DNA of 42,840 nt from JBCBWG01 sp036804185 (GCA_050330095.1 JBHJOC010000070.1:1-42840); one strand, 5' to 3'; numbered from the stretch's first letter, positions 35,089 to 42,575 are shown. The notes: generated by a model not told the origin, from the letters alone. Translations and numbers: made by a program.

Positions 35089-35112
35089 GCCCCACGGCAT
35101 GAGCCGTGGGGC
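35089..35112 (-). other. Perfect intercistronic hairpin
   Basis: GCCCCACGGC at 35089-35098 pairs perfectly with 35103-35112, leaving a 4-base loop. It lies between the molybdoenzyme stop codon and the cytochrome start and has no T-run. It may stabilise the upstream message or set the ratio of the two proteins. Confidence 0.55.
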
Positions 35113-35142
35113 ACGACAGGAGGTGGGCGGACGGGATAGCGG

Positions 35143-36492
35143 TCAAACGACCTCGACCCGGAACTTTGGGATCGACCAGTTGGCCATCCCGAGTGTGTTC
35201 AACGGGATCTGCTCCGGCTGCGTGACGCCGGCGTTGTCGGTCGTCCGCGTCTCGATAACATGTTGGCCAGCGGCCGCATCCCAGGGGAATTCGAAGCGGA
35301 CCCACGTGTATTTGCCGAGGTTCGGCTGCCGGATCGTGGCCTGCGTCCACGCCCCGCCATTCACGCGGTACTCGACCTGCTTCACGCCATGTTGCGGGGC
35401 CCACGCATAGCCGCGCATCGTCTGCTGTCCGGCGGCGAGCTTTGGAATCTCGCCCCGTTTCAGCGGGTAGTTCACAGGCACAGACGCCGATTTCTCGATG
35501 ACCAGAGGCACCGTGATGATCGACTTGGGCGGCATCCAGGTGACCATTGGCCCCTTGATGTCCTCTTGTGTGACGCCGATGAACTCATCCTCCGCTCCGT
35601 TCTCGGGAGCTTCATAGGTCGGGCCAATGAAGACTTCGCCCTTCGTGTTCAACCGGCACCACACGCGCTTGTCGGTGACGCGGATCTCGGTGAGCCACTT
35701 GATCGAGGCTGTGCCACCCCAACCCGGCACAACGAGCCGAACCGGCGCGCCGTGGTCAGGCACGAGAGGATTGCCGTTCATGGCGAAACAGATACCCATA
35801 TCCTGCTGCTGGGCTGCGACGTCGACATACGGCATGGGCCGGCCCATGTCGTTGCCGTCCACGCCTGACCAGAAGAGAACCGTCTTGGCGTTCGGCTTGA
35901 TGCCGACGCGCGCGAAGATCTCGCTCATCGGCACATACTGCCACTCGGCTTGGCCGATCGCGCCGAGAACCCAGTTGCCGCCACCGACCTGCTCGGGCGT
36001 GAAGCCGCCCTGCTCCCAGAACAACGTGCGTCCGTTGCCATGGCATTCCATCGTCGCGACGATCGTGCGGGAGGGCATCTTGAGCAGATCCTCGTAGCCG
36101 ATCTCGATCGGCCGCTCGACGGATGCGCCATGCACTTTCAGCTTCCAGTTGACGGGATCAAGGACCGGCTTCTGTTCAACAAGGGGCGTAGGGTAGTGGT
36201 TGCGGACGTAGAATTCCTCGATCGGCGTCATGTAAGTCGTGAAGTTCCAATAGTTGCCCGACCGGACCGTGGCGCCGATGTTCAAGATGCGGCTGTCGTC
36301 CTTCAGAATCGCGCGGCGGGCCGGCGCGGCTGCAGCTGCTGGTGTCTGCTGAGCGAATGCCGGCGCCGCAGCCATGGTTGCTCCGAACGCCGCTGCGGAT
36401 ACGAACAGGCTGCGCCGGTCCATGTTCGTGCCGTTTTTCAAGACGTCGTCGACAATCGCGTTGTTGCGCGCGCGATGATTGGCTTCCGTCAT
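35143..36492 (-). CDS. Sulfite dehydrogenase-like molybdopterin enzyme (sulfite oxidase family)
   Basis: This 449-residue enzyme is exported by the Tat route: NMDRRSLFVSAAAFGATMAAAPAFAQ at about 24-48 has the twin Arg. The Mo-binding domain carries the Cys ligand at position 150 (VATMECHGNGRTLF), and the C-terminal dimerisation domain (about 320-449) has QTMRGYAWAPQHGVKQVEYRVNGG and the typical TRTTDNAGVTQPEQ. It should oxidise sulfite to sulfate in the periplasm and pass electrons to the cytochrome c encoded next. The closest groups are SorA/SorT and SoxC; I cannot choose between them, and another oxyanion or sulfoxide-type substrate is possible. AGGAGG precedes the ATG at 36492. A sigma-54 promoter lies about 50 bases upstream. 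Confidence 0.85.
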   Translation of the reverse strand: MTEANHRARNNAIVDDVLKNGTNMDRRSLFVSAAAFGATMAAAPAFAQQTPAAAAAPARRAILKDDSRILNIGATVRSGNYWNFTTYMTPIEEFYVRNHYPTPLVEQKPVLDPVNWKLKVHGASVERPIEIGYEDLLKMPSRTIVATMECHGNGRTLFWEQGGFTPEQVGGGNWVLGAIGQAEWQYVPMSEIFARVGIKPNAKTVLFWSGVDGNDMGRPMPYVDVAAQQQDMGICFAMNGNPLVPDHGAPVRLVVPGWGGTASIKWLTEIRVTDKRVWCRLNTKGEVFIGPTYEAPENGAEDEFIGVTQEDIKGPMVTWMPPKSIITVPLVIEKSASVPVNYPLKRGEIPKLAAGQQTMRGYAWAPQHGVKQVEYRVNGGAWTQATIRQPNLGKYTWVRFEFPWDAAAGQHVIETRTTDNAGVTQPEQIPLNTLGMANWSIPKFRVEVV

Positions 36493-36543
36493 GCGTTCCT
36501 CCTGATCGTTGGCGCGAGCTACAGCCCGCACGACAACCCGAGG

Positions 36544-36558
36544 GCAAATGGCGTGCCA
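36544..36558 (-). promoter_or_regulatory. Sigma-54 promoter of the sulfite dehydrogenase operon
   Basis: On the - strand the sequence reads TGGCACG-CCAT-TTGC, the sigma-54 consensus (TGGCACG-N4-TTGCW) matched at every fixed position. The GG and GC pairs have the required spacing. Transcription would start near 36532, about 40 bases before the ATG. A gene for a sigma-54 activator (36676-38022) lies immediately upstream, which fits. Confidence 0.85.
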
Positions 36559-36618
36559 GTGTCGACCGATAGAAAATTGTTTTAAATCAATATTCTTTTT
36601 GCGGAGTCCGCCTTCGTG

Positions 36619-36636
36619 AGTCCGAGACCTCGGACT
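36619..36636. promoter_or_regulatory. 18-bp palindrome, likely upstream activator site
   Basis: AGTCCGAG-AC-CTCGGACT is a perfect 8+8 inverted repeat about 70 bases upstream of the -24 element. A second, smaller palindrome (GCGGAGTCCGC, 36601-36611) repeats the GAGTCCG half-site. This is where an NtrC-type activator dimer would bind. The AT-rich stretch 36571-36600 between it and the promoter could bind IHF and bend the DNA. Confidence 0.65.
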
Positions 36637-36675
36637 AGGTGGGTGCGCGTCGTCCGGGTTTCTGGACTTGAAGCA

Positions 36676-38022
36676 TCAGCCCCGAATATTCAGCTTTCGG
36701 ATCTTCGCGAAGAGGGTGGAGCGCGAGACACCCAGGATGTCTGCAGCCTGTTCAACGTCCCCACCTGCCTCGTCGAGTGCGTTCTCGATCGTCCGTTTTT
36801 CGGCGGCCGCCCGGGCCCCGGCGAGGGTGAGCCGGTGCCCATCGGTGCTGAAGGACGGCTGCACTTCAGGGAAGAGATCTGCGGACGTGATCCAGTCGCG
36901 CTCGGTGAGGGCCACGGCTCTCTCGATGCGGTTGCGCAATTCGCGAATATTCCCAGGAAAGGCGTGTTGCGACAGGGCCTCTTCGGCGGTTGGTGCAATG
37001 CCACGAATGTTTCGGCCGAACGCTTCTGCGAATTCCGCCGCAAACCGCCTTGCCAGCGGAATGATATCCTCGACGCGCTGCCTGAGCGGCGGCAGGTCGA
37101 CCACGATGACGGCAAGGCGGAAGTACAAGTCCTCGCGGAAGCGCCCCTGAGCGACGCGCGTAATCAGGTCGGCATTGCTCGCTGCCACCACACGCGCCTT
37201 GAAGTGAAGGGCAGCGCCTCCACCGACGCGGCTGAACATTCGCTCCTCAAGCAGGCGGAGCAGCTTCGCCTGGAGTTCCGTTGGAATTTCGGCAATCTCG
37301 TCGAGCAGGAGCGTGCCAAATCCCACCCGCTCGGCAATGCCTTCATGGCGCTGGTGGGCTCCCGTGAAGGCCCCCTTTTCGTGTCCGAACAACTCGCTTT
37401 CGAGCAGGTCCCTTGGGAATGCCGCGCAGTTGACGGCAAGAAAAGGCAGCTTGGCGCGCGGTCCGTTGCTGTGCAGAAAGCGCGCAGCCACCTCCTTGCC
37501 CGATCCGCTCGGGCCGGTCAGGAGCACTGTTGTGTCGATCGAGGCCGCCCGCCTTAGTGTCTGCTCGACCTCAATGATCTTTGGTGCCCGGCCGAGTATC
37601 CATCCATCGGTGAGCGTCCAGCGATGGGCAATCAGCCCTTCGATCCGCTGCAACAGCATTTCAACGTCAAACGGCTTGGTGAGGTAGTCAGCCGCTCCCG
37701 CCTGCATCAACCTAACGGCCTGTCCCACATCCCCGAAGGCCGTGAGGAAGAGGAAAGGCGTGCGCTGGAGGGTGCTTGCCGCAGCGTGGATGATGTCCTC
37801 GCCCGTCATGTCAGGCAGCCGTATGTCGCATAGCAGCACATCAGGCTTGTGGCGACTGAGCCCCGCAAGTGCATCGCGCCCATTGTGCCACCAGACCGTT
37901 CGATAGCCTTCGATCCTCAACCAGTCGACCAGAGACTGGCCCATGACTGGATCATCTTCGATCAGGGCGATCAACGGCCCATGGTCAGGCGACGGCTTGG
38001 ACGACGGCGCATTTAACGGCAT
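36676..38022 (-). CDS. Sigma-54-dependent response regulator (NtrC/DctD type)
   Basis: This 448-residue protein has a receiver domain (about 15-130; phospho-acceptor Asp66 in CDIRLPDM, Lys116 in TKPFD), an AAA+ domain (about 140-375; Walker A GPSGSGKE at 170-177, the sigma-54 contact loop GAFTGA at 217-222, Walker B GTLLLDEIAEIP), and a C-terminal Fis-type helix-turn-helix (VEQAADILGVSRSTLFAKIRKL). All key residues are present, so it should activate sigma-54 promoters when phosphorylated. It is the third gene of a sensory operon and lies directly upstream of the sigma-54 promoter of the sulfite dehydrogenase-like gene. It overlaps the kinase gene by 38 bases. Confidence 0.93.
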   Translation of the reverse strand: MPLNAPSSKPSPDHGPLIALIEDDPVMGQSLVDWLRIEGYRTVWWHNGRDALAGLSRHKPDVLLCDIRLPDMTGEDIIHAAASTLQRTPFLFLTAFGDVGQAVRLMQAGAADYLTKPFDVEMLLQRIEGLIAHRWTLTDGWILGRAPKIIEVEQTLRRAASIDTTVLLTGPSGSGKEVAARFLHSNGPRAKLPFLAVNCAAFPRDLLESELFGHEKGAFTGAHQRHEGIAERVGFGTLLLDEIAEIPTELQAKLLRLLEERMFSRVGGGAALHFKARVVAASNADLITRVAQGRFREDLYFRLAVIVVDLPPLRQRVEDIIPLARRFAAEFAEAFGRNIRGIAPTAEEALSQHAFPGNIRELRNRIERAVALTERDWITSADLFPEVQPSFSTDGHRLTLAGARAAAEKRTIENALDEAGGDVEQAADILGVSRSTLFAKIRKLNIRG

Positions 38023-39481
38023 TCGGCACCCTGACGGTTACGCAGGTCCCTGGCGGACCCGCGACGGTGATTGATCCGGACAGAGATTCGACGAGGCGTG
38101 CGACGGCCCAGAGACCGATCCCGGTGACTGGCGAGGAAGCATTGCCGCTTCCCTTCAGCAGCGTGTTGATGGCATCGGTCGGCATACCCGGTCCCTCGTC
38201 CGCGAAGGACAGTAGCAACTCGTTGGTACTGCAACGAATTTCGAAGCTCACCGTGGCGCCCGGCGGCGAGGCGGCGCATGCATTCAGCAGGAGGTTGAGT
38301 GCGATCTGCCGGATCGCCTGGGCAGGCACTTGGCAGGCCGGCTCAAAGTCTGGCATCCCGCGCCACACGAGCTTGAGATCGCGCCGGCTGGCCTCGCTCT
38401 GGATCAGATAGCGCAGATCCTCGACATCGGCCGCCTTCAGGACGCTGTCATCGGTTGTGCCTCGCCAAGTCATGAGCGAGGCCCTGACGACGTTTCGGAT
38501 GCCCGTTAATCCACGCTCGATGAGTTGGGCGGCAGCCTGTCTTTGCTCAGGGTCTTCGCCATGCCGCTGGATCATCTTCACAGCGTTGAAGAGACCGCCC
38601 AGCGGGTTGTTGACCTCATGAGCGATTGCCGACGCGTAGCGCCCGATAAGAGCTCGGCGCTCCTCCTCCGCAAGACGCTGGAGCAATGCCTCCCGCTCGG
38701 CGATTGCTGCAGCAGCCGCATTGTACCGCCGATAGGCCCGACCGACTGCGGTGTCTGCTGGGGGCAACTCGGCTGGCGAAATCGGCTCCAGTCGCCCATC
38801 CGAGGATCGCGCCAGATAATCTGACAGCCGCAGCATCGGCTTCATCATTCGCCGCACGAGCAGCCAGCCGAGCAAAACAAAAACCAAGGTCAATGCCGCG
38901 TTGAAGTACAATAGGGCCATGAAAGTCTCGCGGCGCACCTGTTGCAGCTTGCGCACGTCGATCTGCGCGGCGATCCGGCCAATATGGACCCCGCCCTCGC
39001 TCAGTTTGCGATGGACCCAGACCAAACCGTCGGGAGCGTCGAGATGGGGCACCACCGCGGTCGGGCGGGAGTCTTCCGGCGCAGCGGCGGACAGTGGAAA
39101 GCCCAGGGGCTCGGATGCCGCCAGGATCGTCTCGTCGGCAACCACCACCAGGACAAGCCTGCTATCGATCCCTGAGTACCGCGTCCGGGCCCGGTCGATC
39201 ACATCGAACGCTTCCCAGGGGTCGTGTCGCAGCACATAGGGCTGGAGAGCCGTGGAGAGACCGTCGAGGTAGGCACCGGTCAACTGATGGAAATGGGCCG
39301 ATTGTGTTTCGGTGAGCCGGTTCAGAACGTGCTTGGACACGGCCACGGACGCGCAGATCATCAATGAAGCCACCAACAGCGGAACGGTGATGCCAGGCTT
39401 GTTGGATGCCTTCCGCGTCAAAGCCAAGACAAGGCGAGCCGCTCGGGCTCCGAGGCTCATGGCTGAGGTTGCGGACATCAC
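37985..39481 (-). CDS. Membrane sensor histidine kinase
   Basis: This 498-residue kinase has two membrane helices (about 31-50 and 187-210) that flank a periplasmic sensor region of about 135 residues, then a linker (HAMP-like: RRMMKPMLRLSDYLARSSDG) and the kinase core. The H-box SAIAHEVNNPLGG puts the phospho-acceptor at His288. The N-box ALNLLLNACAAS, the G1 box DEGPGMP and the G2 box GIGLWAV are intact. The ATG overlaps the stop of the binding-protein gene by four bases, so both are made together. The periplasmic binding protein probably docks on the sensor region. Confidence 0.93.
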   Translation of the reverse strand: MMSATSAMSLGARAARLVLALTRKASNKPGITVPLLVASLMICASVAVSKHVLNRLTETQSAHFHQLTGAYLDGLSTALQPYVLRHDPWEAFDVIDRARTRYSGIDSRLVLVVVADETILAASEPLGFPLSAAAPEDSRPTAVVPHLDAPDGLVWVHRKLSEGGVHIGRIAAQIDVRKLQQVRRETFMALLYFNAALTLVFVLLGWLLVRRMMKPMLRLSDYLARSSDGRLEPISPAELPPADTAVGRAYRRYNAAAAAIAEREALLQRLAEEERRALIGRYASAIAHEVNNPLGGLFNAVKMIQRHGEDPEQRQAAAQLIERGLTGIRNVVRASLMTWRGTTDDSVLKAADVEDLRYLIQSEASRRDLKLVWRGMPDFEPACQVPAQAIRQIALNLLLNACAASPPGATVSFEIRCSTNELLLSFADEGPGMPTDAINTLLKGSGNASSPVTGIGLWAVARLVESLSGSITVAGPPGTCVTVRVPNAVKCAVVQAVA

Positions 39482-40353
39482 TGTGCTCCGCCCCGAACGA
39501 AGCGCATCTTTGCTGCGATCCCGTCAAAATGGCCGGGTTTTTCGGTCCTGAAGCCGTCGAGGCGCAATATTGAGAGCACGACGCGGCCATGTGCGTCGTC
39601 CGCCATCGTCAGAAGTGCCCGCTGGATTGCTGTCGTTGTTTCGGAGAAGGCCTCGCCGGCCGGACAGGCAATCGGCGGAAAGCCGAGCCATTCGGATCTG
39701 CCAACGATGTGAACGGACCTGACGTTGTCAGGCTCGGTCTCGCGGAGAACCTCATAAACGTAGCCATCGACGCTGCCGCTGCTCGCAAAGCCCGACGCGA
39801 CCGCCCTGATGACGTTGCGGTGGCCGTAGGTAAAAAAGCTCTTCCGGAAGAAGACCTCCGGCGTCGTCCCAAGTCCCAGGAGTGCCGCTCGCGTCACGAG
39901 GTAGCCAGAGTTGCTGTCCGGGTCTGAGAAGGCATGCACCGTATCGCGCAAGTCCGACAGGTTGTGGGCCGATAGGTCGTCCCGAGCGATCAGGTAGGAC
40001 TGGTACTGCGTCTGGCCTTTCCAGACCGGGACGGCGATAAGGCCGAGGGCGTCGCGGTAGGCGACGAACGGGTACCCGCAGATCCATGCCGCATCCAGCT
40101 GGCGGGAAATGAGTAGAGCCGTGATCTCCTGGTAGGTCCGTCGCTTGACCAGTTGGACGGGCCGCCCGGTCGCCTGTTCCATATACGTTTTCAGGGCCGC
40201 GAGCAGGGCAAGATCAGAGGTCACGAATACAGGCGTGAGGCCGAAGCGGATAGGCCCCTTTCCGGTGGCAGGACGCGCAAAACCGGCGACCGTCCCGGCA
40301 GCAGCCAAGCCACCGAGGACTGCGCGCCGATTGAGTGTCGGACGCCAAGCCAC
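39478..40353 (-). CDS. PhnD-like periplasmic binding protein (sensor component)
   Basis: This 291-residue protein has a Tat-like signal (LNRRAVLGGLAAAGTVAGFARPATG) and the periplasmic phosphate/phosphonate-binding fold: IRFGLTPVFVTSDLALLAALKTYMEQATG, LLISRQLDAAWICGYPFV, SDPDSNSGYLVTRAALL and GSVDGYVYEVLRE. No ABC permease or ATPase gene is near; it is instead the first gene of an operon with a histidine kinase and a sigma-54 activator. That makes it a ligand-sensing accessory protein of a three-component system. Because the controlled gene appears to be a sulfite dehydrogenase, the ligand may be a sulfur oxyanion or sulfonate; that is inference. Translation starts at a GTG with GGGAGGAC upstream. 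Confidence 0.85.
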   Translation of the reverse strand: MAWRPTLNRRAVLGGLAAAGTVAGFARPATGKGPIRFGLTPVFVTSDLALLAALKTYMEQATGRPVQLVKRRTYQEITALLISRQLDAAWICGYPFVAYRDALGLIAVPVWKGQTQYQSYLIARDDLSAHNLSDLRDTVHAFSDPDSNSGYLVTRAALLGLGTTPEVFFRKSFFTYGHRNVIRAVASGFASSGSVDGYVYEVLRETEPDNVRSVHIVGRSEWLGFPPIACPAGEAFSETTTAIQRALLTMADDAHGRVVLSILRLDGFRTEKPGHFDGIAAKMRFVRGGAQ

Positions 40354-40368
40354 GTCGTCCTCCCATGT

Positions 40369-40387
40369 TGGTCGTTACAACCGACCA
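40369..40387. promoter_or_regulatory. Dyad upstream of the sensory operon
   Basis: TGGTCG and CGACCA are separated by seven bases, about 15 bases upstream of the GTG start of the binding-protein gene. It could be an operator for feedback control of the sensory operon. It does not share sequence with the palindrome at 36619-36636. Confidence 0.3.
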
Positions 40388-40539
40388 TTTTTCTGATCTT
40401 TATCATTCTGGGGCTCCGCGATCTACTGCCTTCGCACCGGTATGCGGTGCACACGGACGAACTGCTGTCTCTCCGAGAGGTGGATCTGGATTGCCCCTCA
40501 GCCAGGCAGATGCAGCAGCCGAAAGCGGATCGGATGTAG

Positions 40540-40806
40540 CCTCAGCGCGGTCTGGCGGATCGGCTTGGTGTGTCCCGTTGGTGGGTGAACGAGCTCGAAG
40601 GCGGCAAGGCAACGGCGCGGATGAACCTCGTCTTGCGCGCCCTCAACGAACTCGACATCACGCTTGCCGCTTATGTGAGCGGCGAGACGCCGCCTGAACG
40701 CATCGACGACCGCCCGCCGCCCGACCTCATCGACATCGACGCGATCGCCGATACCGGCCTCGAGGTTGACCGCCCAACGTCACGTCCCGGCAGGCAACGG
40801 CGATGA
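40540..40806 (+). pseudogene. hipB: Truncated HipB-like antitoxin remnant
   Basis: The frame after the stop at 40537 encodes RGLADRLGVSRWWVNELEGGKATARMNLVLRALNELDITL, the HTH core of XRE-type HipB antitoxins, and a short tail. The first helix of the domain and the usual start are missing. Sequence upstream in another frame (SARQ.Q) may be the decayed N-terminus. Its stop overlaps an ATG by four bases (ATGA), the classic junction of hipB and hipA. Confidence 0.6.
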
Positions 40807-40890
40807 GCGATAAGCGATAAGCGACTGACCGTCCTGATCGACGACCTGCCCGTCGGCACGACTGGCGGCGTTGGACTTGTAAGTTTGATC
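40803..40890 (+). pseudogene. hipA: HipA N-terminal fragment with a 7-bp duplication
   Basis: The ATG at 40803 starts MSDKR and then hits a stop. TAAGCGA is duplicated in tandem (40811-40817, 40818-40824), which shifts the frame. Removing one copy restores MSDKRLTVLIDDLPVGT, which resembles the first strand of HipA kinases. Sequence similarity ends near 40860, so the rest of the toxin gene is gone. Confidence 0.55.
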
Positions 40891-41864
40891 GCTAAGTGGC
40901 GGCGCTGCTGGATCGGTAGATGTCGTCCTCGACGGAAACAGACAGCGAGGCGGACAAGCGGAGAGGCTGGTTCCCCGGCCGTACCCACATCGGCATCCTG
41001 ATCCCGCATCTTGACGCGACCGCGCGAGGAGGGATCAGCAATGCCGAGCACCCGTCACCTCCTGTTCCAGGTTGGCCTGTCGGCCGCGCTCGCGATCGCG
41101 GCACGCGTGTGGTGCCTCGCAATTGCCGACCACCAATTCGGCTGGGTTCGTCGTCGGCAATTTCGAGATAAGGACCACACGAAGCTCATGATTTTGCTCG
41201 TGTCCCTCGTGTTTCCGAATTGCCGATGCGAGGGTGCTGCGAAGGTGGCGGCAATTCGGAAACGGGACACAAGGGGCCGCCACCCAGAGCGCCGCAACAA
41301 GCTGCCCTTCGACGGCCGTCGAGGCCTATGGCAGCAACGCCCCCCTAGCTCCGCTTTCGTTCTCATTTTCGAGATGGGCCAAGGGCCGACATGCCTCGCA
41401 GGTTATGGGCAAAGGGAGTGAACGGCGTTCCTATACACGCGCATCTCAGCACAGAGGTGCTTCCACCAAGAATCTGCCGCCACCTCCCCGCGGCTGGTCG
41501 TGCATATGACAGAAAGGGCGGGTGGTCTGGCGGGCGCGGATGCTGGTGGGCGGGATTATCGGGAACGGTTCCATTATCCCCAACCCCAGCTTCGCCACGC
41601 CACGCGTCATGCCGTTCCGCTGCTGTGCCGTAGGTGGCGGATTGGTCGGAAAGGACGGGCGGCACGGCAAGCCCCGCGGCGGATCGAAAAAGTGCGGGTC
41701 CAGGGTCTAAGACCCTGGCGCAAGAACTTGAGGGGCGCGCAGCTCCTTTTGGCAGCAAGGCCAACCAGCCGCCGCACACACCCCGGCCGCCACACGAACC
41801 CGATGCGCCACGCCCTTGCCCTTGAGCCGGAACATGCGCGCCTGTCTTCAGACTTCCGAATGGT
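40891..41864. other. Non-coding stretch with degenerate sequence
   Basis: Almost 1 kb with no recognised gene apart from hairpin element C. Open frames on both strands are Arg/Pro/Gly-rich and resemble no family I know. A perfect 9+9 palindrome (CCAGGGTCT-A-AGACCCTGG, 41700-41718) occurs near the right end, and TTATCGGGAACGGTTCCATTATCC near 41555-41578 is an imperfect one. Together with the hipBA remnant this looks like a site of past insertion and decay. Confidence 0.45.
41107..41270 (+). repeat. Double-hairpin element, copy C
   Basis: A 164-nt element with nearly perfect folding. Hairpin I: outer stem 41107-41113 with 41174-41180 (7 of 7), inner stem 41116-41130 with 41153-41167 (14 of 15), 22-base loop, and four more unpaired bases on the right side than on the left. 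Linker 41181-41199 (19 nt, GAAGCTCATGATTTTGCTC). Hairpin II: outer stem 41200-41206 with 41264-41270 (7 of 7), bulge TCGT 41207-41210, inner stem 41211-41225 with 41249-41263 (15 of 15), loop with GGGTGCTGCGAAGG. Stem sequences differ from copies A and B, yet pairing, spacing, linker core and loop are kept. Confidence 0.85.
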
Positions 41865-42575
41865 TCATCGGGCGATCATGTGGAGGGTGCGGGTGTCGTC
41901 GTCGAGGAAGCCGAGAAGGTAGCCGCGGGCGCGTTCGGAGCGGCCCAACTCAGCGCAGTGGACGCTGTTGTAGGCCTCGAGGTCGGCCGGCGTATCGCGG
42001 GGAAAGTGATGTTCGAATTCTTTGCGGATCGGACGGACCCGATCCGTCTGGCGCTCGCCCGGGGGAAAACGCAGGGCGAGGCAGAAGGCGAGGCCGCGGC
42101 TGGCCTTCTGGACCCGCTCGCGCGAGAGATTACCCCAGGTAGGCCCACTCCATTTCGAACCAACGAAGCCGCGGTAGGGACCATTCTCCCAGCGAAGCGC
42201 ACGCGGCGAGAACGGCGGCTCGGCGATTATGCGGTTGACTGCGGTCCGCTGCGGCTTCCAGACTGCGGGATCGTTCAGGGTGGCGAGGTAGGCGGCGTAT
42301 TCGGCCTCGCTGAATTCGATGAACGCCTCGATCTGCCGGGCCGTTCCGCGTGTCGGTGCCTCGGAGCGGGTGAATTCGACGCCCGGGGGAATGTGGAAAT
42401 GTGCACGAAAGATTGCCTCGGTCGACCATGAACGACCGTACCACACTGAGATCACGAGGAAGGCGACCGCGCCGATAGTGACGTAACCCATCATCTTCCA
42501 GTCGAACGTCGACGTCTCGGCCGAGGCACGGCCCCGGCGGGCTGAGTTGGGCTGTGCTTGAGGTCGGGTGAACAT
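41865..42575 (-). CDS. Unrecognised protein with one membrane helix
   Basis: This 236-residue protein begins with about 30 polar residues, then one membrane helix (MMGYVTIGAVAFLVISVWYG, about 28-47), then a soluble domain of about 185 residues with FRAHFHIPPGVEFTRSE, FIEFSEAEYAAYLATL and a C-terminal part LEAYNSVHCAELGRSERARGYLLGFLDDDTRTLHMIAR. The sequence is well ordered and acidic/basic balanced, so I take it as a real gene. The fold and function are not recognised. The ATG at 42575 is chosen because upstream residues are Arg/Ser/Thr-rich and irregular. Confidence 0.6.
   Translation of the reverse strand: MFTRPQAQPNSARRGRASAETSTFDWKMMGYVTIGAVAFLVISVWYGRSWSTEAIFRAHFHIPPGVEFTRSEAPTRGTARQIEAFIEFSEAEYAAYLATLNDPAVWKPQRTAVNRIIAEPPFSPRALRWENGPYRGFVGSKWSGPTWGNLSRERVQKASRGLAFCLALRFPPGERQTDRVRPIRKEFEHHFPRDTPADLEAYNSVHCAELGRSERARGYLLGFLDDDTRTLHMIAR

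Noticed and set aside
35143..36492. Naming the molybdoenzyme soxC or sorA
   Set aside because: The family is clear, but the Cys region and the small monohaem partner do not decide between SoxC, SorA and SorT, and no other sox gene is present.
39478..40353. Phosphonate ABC transporter binding protein
   Set aside because: The fold fits, but there is no permease or ATPase gene and the gene is translationally coupled to a histidine kinase.
28337..41270. Double-hairpin elements as integron attC sites
   Set aside because: They have long imperfect hairpins with unpaired bases, but the outer arms lack the AAC/GTT core of R boxes, there are two hairpins per element, and no integron integrase or cassette array is near.
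28337..41270. Double-hairpin elements as IS110 bridge RNAs or TnpB guide RNAs
   Set aside because: No transposase or TnpB gene lies beside any copy, and the mirror-symmetric layout with closed loops does not obviously fit either class. Not excluded if a full-length copy exists elsewhere.
41440..41720. Fourth copy of the double-hairpin element
   Set aside because: Palindromes occur here, but the spacing, outer stems and GGGTGCTGC loop are absent.
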